This document shows, piece by piece, positions 1 to 6,105 of a stretch of 10,254 nucleotides of DNA. Numbering within the stretch: position 1 is the stretch's first letter; the number at the start of each line of letters is the position of its first letter. The notes beneath the pieces are model-generated. The model ran no database searches. It was not told where the DNA came from and saw nothing but the letters and a program-made list of their open reading frames with translations. Both the position numbers and the translations under genes were made by a program. Origin of the DNA: Ruminococcus sp. (GTDB taxonomy: Bacteria; Bacillota; Clostridia; Oscillospirales; Ruminococcaceae); assembly GCA_003488415.1 (NCBI GenBank), contig DNLQ01000036.1, positions 1 through 10,254 of the forward strand. The letters run 5' to 3'.

Positions 1-772
1 TGATGAAGGGGATGTTGATATTTGAAGTTGTTGTGGATGAAAGCTCTATCTTGGACTTTTCTGCTGCGTCCTTGAGTCTCTGTGCAGCCATCTTGTCCTG
101 TGAGAGGTCTATTCCCTCGGAAGCCTTGAACTCCTTTACCATCCAGTCAATGATACGCTGATCGAAGTCATCGCCGCCCAGACGGTTGTTACCTGCTGTT
201 GCAAGTACCTGCTGAACGTCCTCACCCATCTCGATGATGGATACATCGAATGTACCGCCGCCGAGATCGTATACCATTACTGTCTGCTCCTCTTCCTTGT
301 CGATGCCGTAGGAAAGAGCTGCTGCTGTAGGCTCGTTAATGATACGCTTAACTGTAAGACCTGCGATCTGACCTGCGTCCTTTGTAGCCTGTCTCTGTGA
401 GTCTGTGAAGTAAGCGGGAACTGTGATAACAGCCTCTGTTACCGGCTCGCCCAGATATGCCTCAGCATCAGCCTTCAGCTTCTGGAGTATCATAGCGGAG
501 ATCTCCTGGGGAGTATAGTTCTTGCCGTCGATATTTACCTTGTAGTCGCTTCCCATGTGTCTCTTGATAGAGGATACTGTTCTGTCATGGTTTGTGATTG
601 CCTGTCTCTTTGCCACCTGACCTACAAGTCTCTCACCGTTGTTGGTGAATGCCACAACTGAAGGTGTAGTTCTTGCACCCTCACTGTTGGGGATAACTAC
701 TGCGTTGCCGCCCTCGATAACAGCTACGCATGAATTTGTTGTACCTAAGTCGATTCCGATTATCTTTGCCAT
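1..772 (-). CDS. dnaK: Molecular chaperone DnaK (Hsp70), N-terminal part, cut by window edge
   Basis: Hsp70 ATPase that binds and releases unfolded polypeptides in the cytoplasm, working with GrpE and DnaJ. About 257 N-terminal residues are visible; the gene runs off the left edge, so the rest of the nucleotide-binding domain and the whole substrate-binding domain are missing. It begins MAKIIGIDLGTTNSCVAVIE, the phosphate-1 loop. Further in are AYFTDSQRQATKDAG, the IINEPTAAALSYG segment, the phosphate-2 motif VYDLGGGTFDVS and GGDDFD. The spacing fits the shorter Gram-positive form, without the extra N-domain insertion of proteobacterial DnaK. The ATG (772-770) sits behind a strong AGGAGG (785-780). 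It is third in the operon, 80 nt after grpE, and I see no separate promoter in that gap. Expression is inferred to depend on the CIRCE promoter upstream of hrcA. The identity is secure. Confidence 0.98.
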   Translation of the reverse strand, partial: MAKIIGIDLGTTNSCVAVIEGGNAVVIPNSEGARTTPSVVAFTNNGERLVGQVAKRQAITNHDRTVSSIKRHMGSDYKVNIDGKNYTPQEISAMILQKLKADAEAYLGEPVTEAVITVPAYFTDSQRQATKDAGQIAGLTVKRIINEPTAAALSYGIDKEEEQTVMVYDLGGGTFDVSIIEMGEDVQQVLATAGNNRLGGDDFDQRIIDWMVKEFKASEGIDLSQDKMAAQRLKDAAEKSKIELSSTTTSNINIPFI

Positions 773-852
773 AATTATTCCTCCTGTATTTCAGCCGTCA
801 GTCTTTGCTGCGGCAGTCATTTGCTTATCTTCATTCCGTAACGGTACCTGTG

Positions 853-1458
853 CTATACTGCTACAGCTACCATTGCAGGGCGTATCAGCTTATCGCCTAT
901 CCTGTATCCCTTCTGGAATACAGCGCATACATGATTTGCGGCATAATCCGTATCCTCCTGCTGCTGTATGGCATTATGGACATTGGGATCAAATTCCGCT
1001 CCCAGAGCCTCTACCTCAGTGACGTTCATCCTGCTCAGGAAATCCTGGAGCTGTTTGAAGATCATATCCATTCCCTTCTTGAAATGCTCATCTGTACACT
1101 CGGTATCAAGTGAGCGCTCGAAGCTGTCGATGAAGGGGAGAAGCTCCTCTATGCACTTTGCGGAGGCGTTGGAGTAGGTATCTGCCTTCTCCTTTGCTGT
1201 TCGCTTGCGGTAGTTATCGTACTCAGCATAGAGCCTTAAATACTTGTCATTTGCCTCGCTGAGCTGTTCCTCAAGTTCCGCATACTCGGAAGCGCTGTCG
1301 TTGTACTCGCTCACTGCATCGTCCTCGTCGCTTTCAGTATCTTCGCCAGCCGCAGCGTTCATGGCTTCCTCTATCAGCTCGTCAACGCTCTTTTTCTCCT
1401 CTGCGGAGTTCTCTTCTGTCTCAGCGGCTTCCTCCAGGGGCTTTTCGTTTTCATTCAT
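853..1458 (-). CDS. grpE: GrpE, nucleotide exchange factor for DnaK
   Basis: Cytoplasmic co-chaperone that speeds ADP release from DnaK. The protein has 201 residues, a normal length for GrpE. Residues 1-60 are very acidic and low in complexity (runs of E, D, S, A), as is usual for the disordered GrpE N-terminus. Residues 58-100 (ELEEQLSEANDKYLRLYAEY, then DNYRKRTAKEK) form the long dimer helix with the family signature around YDNYRKR. Residues 148-201 are the beta-wing domain: GAEFDPNVHNAI, then the family-typical GYRIGDKLIRPAMVAV near the C-terminus. The ATG (1458-1456) overlaps the end of hrcA by 8 nt, with GAAAGGAGA at 1475-1467 inside hrcA, so translation is probably coupled. The stop is TAG at 855-853. 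Nothing is broken or unusual. Confidence 0.97.
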   Translation of the reverse strand: MNENEKPLEEAAETEENSAEEKKSVDELIEEAMNAAAGEDTESDEDDAVSEYNDSASEYAELEEQLSEANDKYLRLYAEYDNYRKRTAKEKADTYSNASAKCIEELLPFIDSFERSLDTECTDEHFKKGMDMIFKQLQDFLSRMNVTEVEALGAEFDPNVHNAIQQQEDTDYAANHVCAVFQKGYRIGDKLIRPAMVAVAV

Positions 1459-2524
1459 TTGCTGTGTCTCCTTTCTGCGGTCCGTCTCCGGGATCTCCCG
1501 GTGATTCCGCTATGATTCCGTCATCGTCGCCGGACATCAGGAAGGAGATCTTCTCTGTCAGGTAGTCGATGTAGGGTATTATTTTCTTATAATCTACCCG
1601 CATAGGCCCTATAACGCCTAACGAGCCTGCTTCCTTTCCGCCCTTTTTGTACCGGGATACGATCATGCTGGAGTTACCGATGGCAAATGTGTCTTCTGCT
1701 CCGAATCTGACCTGTATACCGCTGAAGGTATCGTCCAGGAAATTTGTAAGCTGATCCTTGTGTTCGATGAAGCGTACTACCTCCATTTTATCAAGGTCCT
1801 CACAGGAGAGCAGCTTTTCGCCGCCGCTTACGGTCAGCTCCTGCTGTCTGAGGTCGGCTGAGATCTCTCTCAGTCCCTTGACCAGAGGTGACAGCGTCAC
1901 CATATATGCTCCCACCGCAGCTACCATCTTATCCAGCATTTCTTCAGAAAGCTCGTCAACGGAAATACCGTGGAGGTTCTCGTCTATATACCTTGTGAAG
2001 AAATCAAGCTGTTCGTTGGTGAGATCAAATTCCAGCCTGCACGCCTTGTTCTTTATGCTTCCGCTGGACGTGATAAGGAGTATCACATAGAGTCTCTTGC
2101 CGGTGGGTATGACCTCTACCTTTGATATTACCGAGAATCTCGGAGCTGAATTCGTGACTACCGCTGCACACTGAGTCAGCTCAGTAAGTGCTGCTGCGGC
2201 ATTCTGTATCAGAAGCTCCTCAGGAGTATCCTCTCCGCCCAGCATCTCATCCAGTCTGGACTTTTCCTCGTCAGACAGCTCCGGAAGCTCCATCAGCTCG
2301 TCTACGTAGAGCCTGAAGCCCTGGAAGGTAGGTATCCTGCCGGCGGAGGTATGGGGCTGTTCCAGATATCCGAGCTGTTCCAGTACTGCCATATCGTTCC
2401 GTACCGTAGCTGCGGATACATTTATATGCTTCATTGCTGCTATTGCCTTTGAGCCTACTGGTTCGCCCGTCCTGACATATTCGTCAACAACTGCGGCAAG
2501 CACCTTCAGCTTTCTTGCATCCAT
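1451..2524 (-). CDS. hrcA: HrcA, heat-shock repressor binding CIRCE
   Basis: Transcriptional repressor of class I heat-shock genes; in this family GroEL helps it fold, and it binds the CIRCE operator. From the ATG at 2524 the protein has 357 residues, close to the usual 340-350. The winged-helix DNA-binding domain is at about residues 1-75: LKVLAAVVDEYVRTGEPVGS, then SAATVRNDMAVLEQLGYLEQ and PHTSAGRIPTFQGFRLYVDE. The C-terminal GAF-like part includes the conserved GVIGPMRVDYKKIIPYIDYL. The last 25 or so residues are an acidic Gly/Asp/Pro tail past the conserved domain. In-frame GTG codons at 2554 and 2530 could lengthen it. The one at 2554 lies inside CIRCE and too near the transcription start to be used. 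The purine-rich GAAGGGCGG (2540-2532) is 7 nt from the ATG, which I prefer. First gene of the operon, so it represses itself along with grpE and dnaK. Confidence 0.96.
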   Translation of the reverse strand: MDARKLKVLAAVVDEYVRTGEPVGSKAIAAMKHINVSAATVRNDMAVLEQLGYLEQPHTSAGRIPTFQGFRLYVDELMELPELSDEEKSRLDEMLGGEDTPEELLIQNAAAALTELTQCAAVVTNSAPRFSVISKVEVIPTGKRLYVILLITSSGSIKNKACRLEFDLTNEQLDFFTRYIDENLHGISVDELSEEMLDKMVAAVGAYMVTLSPLVKGLREISADLRQQELTVSGGEKLLSCEDLDKMEVVRFIEHKDQLTNFLDDTFSGIQVRFGAEDTFAIGNSSMIVSRYKKGGKEAGSLGVIGPMRVDYKKIIPYIDYLTEKISFLMSGDDDGIIAESPGDPGDGPQKGDTANE

Positions 2525-2547
2525 ACTCACACCGCCCTTCTTCTGGT

Positions 2548-2574
2548 TTAGCACTCTCCGTCCCTGAGTGCTAA
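2548..2574 (-). promoter_or_regulatory. CIRCE operator (HrcA binding site)
   Basis: A perfect 9-bp inverted repeat, TTAGCACTC, nine bases, GAGTGCTAA, matching the CIRCE consensus at every arm position. It begins 4 bp downstream of the -10 box of the hrcA promoter and so covers the expected transcription start. Bound HrcA would block RNA polymerase directly. It ends 23 bp before the preferred hrcA start codon. Confidence 0.98.
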
Positions 2575-2578
2575 TTAT

Positions 2579-2607
2579 AATTTACCACTATTATTCCTCT
2601 TTGTCAA
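2579..2607 (-). promoter_or_regulatory. Promoter of the hrcA-grpE-dnaK operon
   Basis: Reading the minus strand, a perfect -35 TTGACA (2607-2602) is followed by 17 bp and a -10 TAAATT (2584-2579). A TATAAT lies 5 bp further on (2579-2574) but would need a 22-bp spacer and overlaps CIRCE, so TAAATT is the better -10. This is a vegetative sigma-A-type promoter under CIRCE control. Confidence 0.9.
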
Positions 2608-2653
2608 GTGCTTTATTCATTTTTGGCAATTTGCACATTTTTTTCATCTATAA

Positions 2654-2799
2654 GGCGCCTCTAAAAGCCCATTTGTTTAAAGAAACATCAGATAGGTGCA
2701 GGGAAGGCTCCCGAAGGCGTGCTGCCGCACTCCGGGAGAGTCTGACGCAGCATACGCTGTGTACAGCTATCTTTCTCAAACAGGATTTTCAGGGGTGCC
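2654..2799 (+). ncRNA. Candidate rod-shaped structured RNA, 6S-RNA-like fold
   Basis: No coding signal is seen here, but the two halves pair along most of their length. GGCGCCUCU (2654-2662) pairs with AGGGGUGCC (2791-2799). AAAA (2663-2666) pairs with UUUU (2786-2789), CC (2668-2669) with GG (2783-2784), UGUUU (2674-2678) with AAACA (2778-2782), and AGAUAG (2690-2695) with CUAUCU (2767-2772). An upper stem UCCCG (2709-2713)/CGGGA (2733-2737) is capped by GUGC-UGCC-GCAC (2719-2730). A side hairpin CAGC-AUAC-GCUG (2748-2759) lies on the 3' side. A closing stem, an open middle with a 3' hairpin and a terminal stem, about 146 nt in all, are the layout of 6S RNA. Several pairs are G-U only if the plus strand is transcribed, which favours plus. 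There is only a weak promoter (TATAAG at 2649) and no U-tract, and I do not recognise the primary sequence. Confidence 0.4.
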
Positions 2800-2830
2800 C
2801 TTTATATACTTCCGCTCAGCCGCCGGACGG

Positions 2831-2930
2831 ACTGTTCCCTCACATCGCTGCACACTTCATCATACCGCCGCAAACCCCTTTTCCCGACAGATGCGGATAT
2901 CATTTCCGGAAAAGCTCCCCGGGAAACAGT
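2831..2930. other. Gene-free interval with an inverted-repeat-bounded element
   Basis: No gene is supported between the rod structure and the promoter at 3021. The outer arms ACTGTTCCC (2831-2839) and GGGAAACAGT (2921-2930) pair over 9 bp with one bulged base. Inside, CTTTTCC (2878-2884) pairs with GGAAAAG (2908-2914). This could be a second small structured RNA, a processed leader or chance. Short open frames crossing it lack ribosome sites. Confidence 0.2.
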
Positions 2931-3020
2931 CAAAACTCACAATTATGGCGGTTTGACGGTTTATTCTTTTAGTTTTCCATACGAATCTTGTCCGGGGTAC
3001 TGTTCTTTTAACAGCATATA

Positions 3021-3029
3021 TGGTATAAT
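3021..3029 (+). promoter_or_regulatory. Extended -10 promoter for the VanY-like gene
   Basis: TGG TATAAT (TG at 3021-3022, perfect -10 hexamer at 3024-3029) is an extended -10 element. No good -35 lies 17 bp upstream, as is common for extended -10 promoters. The predicted start near 3036 gives a leader of about 56 nt holding a 6-bp hairpin (GCAGCG at 3047-3052 with CGCTGC at 3062-3067), ahead of the GGAG ribosome site at 3080-3083. Confidence 0.7.
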
Positions 3030-3091
3030 GTTAAACGTATTTCGGTGCAGCGGAACAAATACGCTGCTTCGTCAGAAACGGAGAGAGAAAA

Positions 3092-4237
3092 ATGTCAAAG
3101 AAGAATGTCAGTCAGGAGAGCAGTATCAGACGGACGAAAATCCTGGTGGAGTCTATCATTGCCTGCGGAATACTCGGCATCAGCGCCTATGCACTCAAGG
3201 GAGCTGCTGACCGCAGCCAGGTCGTCCTCCCATCACAGTATGCAGAGGATCCCACAGCAGACATAGCAGTTCCCACAGAGGCTCCGGACCCCGATGCGCC
3301 TATATTCACTACAGTATCTATGCCTTCGGAAGCTATACACTCCGGTGACCTTATACTGGTCAACGCAGACCACAGCTACACACAGACCGGTCAGGAAGAC
3401 CTTGTGGATATCAACGAACTGCTCAATGATGCGGGTATAACCTGTTTCAGCGCCTTTGAGGACGGATATACCATTCTCCGGCAGGTGTATCAGCCTATGA
3501 CAGCCATGATCTCGGATTACTACAACATCTACCAGGACGACACCCTTACCATATACGGTTCCTACCGTTCCAACGACTTCCAGCAGTATCTCTATGACAG
3601 TGACCTGGCAGAGACCGGTGAGGAGGAATCTACCCGTGTGGCAAAGCCCGGCAGCAGCGAGCATGAATGCGGTCTTGCCTTCGACCTCAGTGAGACCGTG
3701 AACTATGACTACACCGGCGAGGGCGATCAGGCATGGCTTGGCGAGAACTGTTACCACTACGGACTTATCCTCCGCTACACAGAGGAGAAGCAGCCCGTTA
3801 CAAAGATACAGCCCGAGCCCTGGCACTTCCGCTATGTGGGCAATGCTCACGCTTTCTACATGACAAAGAATAACCTCTGTCTTGAAGAATATATAGACCT
3901 TCTCCGCAATAATCACGCTTACTCAGGCGAGCATCTTATCATTACCGATGAAGGAGGCTCTGAGTACGAGGTTTACTGGTACGCCGCTGACGGTGCTTCT
4001 GAGACTACAGAAGTCCCTGTTCCGTCAAACCTCGCCTACGATATCTCCGGCAACAATGTTGACGGCTTCATAGTTACGATACACAGGAACACCATTCCAA
4101 CCTTCACAGCAGATGAAACCCAGCCGGCAGATAACGAGACTCCCGCAGATGACACATCAGCAGATGCCCCCGACAGTGAAAACGAGGTATCTCCCGAAGA
4201 CGGTGCTCCCGGCGAACCGGAAGAGGAGCAGCAGTAA
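3092..4237 (+). CDS. Membrane-anchored D-alanyl-D-alanine carboxypeptidase, VanY/M15B family
   Basis: Zinc peptidase predicted to remove the terminal D-Ala from peptidoglycan stem peptides outside the membrane. It has 381 residues. A basic N-terminus (RRTK, 13-16) and a hydrophobic stretch (about 17-36) give a signal anchor, followed by a Pro/Asp-rich spacer (50-80). The M15 domain covers about 105-275. GSYRS (156-160) is the substrate-side motif. SSEHECGLAFDL (188-199) is the SxHxxGxAxD motif, giving zinc ligands His191 and Asp198. EPWHFRYVG (242-250) gives catalytic Glu242 and the third ligand His245. All key residues are present. Residues 275-335 form an extra beta-rich region, and 340-381 is an acidic Pro/Asp/Glu tail, probably disordered. 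The ATG has GGAG 8 nt upstream. The next gene starts on the last base of its stop codon. VanY links to glycopeptide resistance need vanHAX neighbours, which are absent; a housekeeping wall role is more likely. Confidence 0.9.
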   Translation: MSKKNVSQESSIRRTKILVESIIACGILGISAYALKGAADRSQVVLPSQYAEDPTADIAVPTEAPDPDAPIFTTVSMPSEAIHSGDLILVNADHSYTQTGQEDLVDINELLNDAGITCFSAFEDGYTILRQVYQPMTAMISDYYNIYQDDTLTIYGSYRSNDFQQYLYDSDLAETGEEESTRVAKPGSSEHECGLAFDLSETVNYDYTGEGDQAWLGENCYHYGLILRYTEEKQPVTKIQPEPWHFRYVGNAHAFYMTKNNLCLEEYIDLLRNNHAYSGEHLIITDEGGSEYEVYWYAADGASETTEVPVPSNLAYDISGNNVDGFIVTIHRNTIPTFTADETQPADNETPADDTSADAPDSENEVSPEDGAPGEPEEEQQ

Positions 4238-4911
4238 TGGACGAGTATTTACTTTTTCGCTGCCAGGATGCGAAAAGCAGACTGTTTTTCATTCCGGGCA
4301 AGATCATTGCTGCCGTTATTCTCGATGTGCTGATCCACGGCGGATATGACTCCGTCCTAACGGAACTGAAAAGCGATCCTTCCTCTGTTCTCCTCATTTT
4401 TGCCGTCCTTTACGGAGTTGTCTCTTTCTTCTGGTTTTTCGTGAAGTTCACAGGCAACTGGCTCGTCGGCTTTGCCGCCGCACTGGGCTGCTTACTGTTC
4501 GTCGTATTTAAGTACGACTCGGATAGCAAGGTAAGTATGTACATCTTTGCAGCTTCTATTTTCCTCGGTCCACTTATAGACATAATTAATATCATACGCT
4601 GCTTTATCCTGAAAGCCCGTGTCACAAGAGAGGGTATCCGGCAGAGACGTCTTACACGGCAGGAAATGCGTGCTTACCGCAGAGGCGGTGCAGCTGCCGC
4701 ACAGACAGAACAGCCTCAGCCTGTCAGAAACGCTGTCATGGACGCTGTTCCCACAGGTCAGCTCCCCATACCTGAGCTCTTCTCCGACTGCCCCTCTTCC
4801 GATCAGCTCAATATGCGGTTCATGGAGCTTCAGAGGATCTACGGCGGCAATCCTCCCATGATGAAGCGTATAAATGACGAATACGACGTCCGGCGTTCCA
4901 GACTTTCATGA
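4237..4911 (+). CDS. Multi-span membrane protein with degenerate J-domain-like C-terminus
   Basis: I do not recognise a named family. The protein has 224 residues. Hydrophobic segments lie at about 20-35 (weak), 50-70, 74-92 and 101-124. A strongly basic cytoplasmic-type stretch follows (128-149, rich in Arg), then an Ala/Gln/Pro linker (150-180). Residues 181-218 (LFSDCPSSDQLNMRFMELQR, then IYGGNPPMMKRINDEYD) resemble the helix II - loop - helix III part of J-domains in clostridial DnaJ-like proteins. The loop residues His-Pro-Asp, needed to stimulate Hsp70 ATPase, are absent: the sequence goes directly from RIY to GGN. The similarity is my inference from memory of the family pattern. ATG and the upstream stop overlap as TAATG, and AAGAGGAG (4221-4228) lies 8 nt ahead inside the vanY-like gene, so the two genes are co-translated. 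A terminator follows at 4960. Confidence 0.85.
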   Translation: MDEYLLFRCQDAKSRLFFIPGKIIAAVILDVLIHGGYDSVLTELKSDPSSVLLIFAVLYGVVSFFWFFVKFTGNWLVGFAAALGCLLFVVFKYDSDSKVSMYIFAASIFLGPLIDIINIIRCFILKARVTREGIRQRRLTRQEMRAYRRGGAAAAQTEQPQPVRNAVMDAVPTGQLPIPELFSDCPSSDQLNMRFMELQRIYGGNPPMMKRINDEYDVRRSRLS

Positions 4912-4959
4912 TCTCAGCAGCTCTCCGGTCACTCAGTGCTGCGCAGATATAGAGTTTTT

Positions 4960-5006
4960 AGCCATAGTATTTCTGATATCCATGCGGAAGTACTATGGCT
5001 TTTCTG
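4960..5006 (+). terminator. Rho-independent terminator after the VanY-like/J-like pair
   Basis: AGCCATAGTA (4960-4969) pairs perfectly with TACTATGGCT (4991-5000) across a 21-nt loop, followed by TTTCTG (5001-5006), making TTTT with the last stem base. The T-run is on the plus-strand side only, so it ends the 3092-4911 transcript. Confidence 0.75.
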
Positions 5007-5035
5007 TTGACAGCAGTGCCGCATTATGCTATAAC
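5007..5035 (+). promoter_or_regulatory. Promoter of the broken hydrolase gene
   Basis: A perfect -35 TTGACA (5007-5012), a 17-bp spacer and -10 TATAAC (5030-5035), with TG one base before the -10 (extended -10). The predicted start is near 5042, 30 nt before the ATG at 5072. It looks strong and undamaged although the gene it serves is broken. Confidence 0.8.
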
Positions 5036-5071
5036 AATTAATAATCTAACCGGGATTCAAAGGTGCCAGAA

Positions 5072-5715
5072 ATGAAAAAGGTCTGCAAAGTTCTCCTGAA
5101 GATAGTGAAATGGATATTCATTGTAATTATATCTGTGATCGTCTTGTTCTTCATTGTCCGTTTCATCGGTCAGCGTATAAATAATAAGACTCCCGGAGGC
5201 GGCATCAACGAAACCATGCAATTGCCGAAAGCATAATTACCAATCAGGCTGAATTCGATAATATGACAACCGAGGAACAGCGGCAGCTCGGTGTCAAATG
5301 GGGCAAGCTCTATGAAAAATATACCGAGTCTGATTCTGAGCTTGCAGGAGATGTGAACGTTATCTCAGCCATGATCTTTTGCCCTTACTGGTCTGTAAAG
5401 GACTACTACAATATGTTCTTTGCGTCTGTTCCCACAAAGGCAGAGGACTTTCCGCAGTATCCGTATCTTGACTGCTGTCAGTTGGGGAATATGGACGCTA
5501 TCTCGGTTATTGACAGGACAGATTACAAAGTTCCGGTCTATATAATTATGGGCGATAAAGACTATATTGTTATGACCTCTGTTACAAAGGAGTACTATGA
5601 CAGCATCACAGCTCCCGACAAGGGTTATTACGAGGTCGGGGGCGGACATTATATGCCTATGCTGCTCTCTGAGAAACTGTCCGAAACAGTGCATGAAATA
5701 ACAGGCAGGGATTAA
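5072..5715 (+). pseudogene. Alpha/beta hydrolase with internal deletion and frameshift
   Basis: Two parts of one gene in different frames. Part one (5072-5236, 54 residues) starts at an ATG behind AAAGGTG. It has a membrane anchor (about residues 9-33, ending FIVRFIGQR) and then NNKTPGGGINETM, which in intact clostridial relatives leads into the hydrolase domain; here it stops at TAA 5234-5236. Part two is in the frame one base back, open from 5188 and clearly homologous from about 5221 to the stop at 5713-5715. It is the C-terminal half of an alpha/beta hydrolase: cap-like helices, then VPVYIIMGDKDYIV with the probable catalytic Asp (D100 counting from the ATG at 5263), and GGGHYMPM with the catalytic His129. 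The beta strands, oxyanion HGG region and GxSxG serine elbow are missing. I infer a deletion of several hundred bases joined near 5215-5222. Part two could be made from the ATG at 5263 but would lack the nucleophile. Confidence 0.8.
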
Positions 5716-5994
5716 TAGTTTTTGATTTATATTTTTACTCCGGCAGCTAAACATCAATATACACAACGGTGACTTGTTGTTAAAAATGTATCTATTCCCT
5801 CACCGGAGTCGGGGGAAGAGGTACGAATAACAAAAACGTGTTATAGATATTTTATTGCCGTATCAATGGTAAACGGATGATCACAATGCCCCGGAGTGCT
5901 GTATTATTTAATCTTCAATTTCTGCTATATCGCCTAAACTATCCCTGTTTCTTTGTGCAGACAGCTGAAAAGAAATCCGTTAACAAAAAATCTA
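5716..5994. other. Gene-free interval before the mannanase
   Basis: AT-rich sequence with no coding region or RNA I recognise on either strand. One inverted repeat is visible, ACTCCGG (5737-5743) with CCGGAGT (5803-5809), separated by 59 bases and without a clear T-run. I see no convincing terminator directly after the broken hydrolase. Confidence 0.5.
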
Positions 5995-6023
5995 TTGATT
6001 TCTTAATTAAATTGTACTATAAT
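5995..6023 (+). promoter_or_regulatory. Promoter of the GH26 mannanase
   Basis: A -35 TTGATT (5995-6000), a 17-bp spacer and a perfect -10 TATAAT (6018-6023). The predicted start is near 6030, giving a leader of about 76 nt with a small hairpin (TCCGC 6053-6057 with GCGGA 6066-6070). The spacer is almost entirely A/T. Confidence 0.8.
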
Positions 6024-6105
6024 TAAGTTAAAGATAAAGACGTTCACGGTGCTCCGCTTTAGGCTGCGGATGCTCCGGAATACTGTCGATCAAGGAGGAT
6101 AAGCT

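Noticed and set aside
2525..2554. Longer hrcA starting at a GTG inside CIRCE
   Set aside because: The GTG overlaps the operator arm and leaves no room for a ribosome site after the predicted transcription start. The family N-terminus begins at the ATG at 2524.
2695..2770. Cobalamin or TPP riboswitch, suggested by GGTGC and GGGAAGGC-like words
   Set aside because: The remaining conserved boxes of both riboswitches are missing and no transport or biosynthesis gene follows.
2640..2810. Rod-shaped RNA on the minus strand instead of plus
   Set aside because: Two positions of the closing stem and one of the upper stem become A-C mismatches on the minus strand but are G-U pairs on plus.
3233..3916. 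A 227-codon open frame on the minus strand opposite the VanY-like gene
   Set aside because: It lies wholly antisense to a gene with intact catalytic motifs, has no ribosome site, and its Val/Ile/Leu-rich translation is typical of the reverse strand of a coding region.
3092..4237. Glycopeptide resistance cluster (vanY as a resistance gene)
   Set aside because: No vanH, vanA/B ligase, vanX or VanRS-type regulator is nearby. VanY/M15B proteins are common wall enzymes.
5737..5809. ACTCCGG/CCGGAGT inverted repeat as terminator of the broken hydrolase
   Set aside because: The 59-base loop and lack of a T-run make intrinsic termination unlikely.
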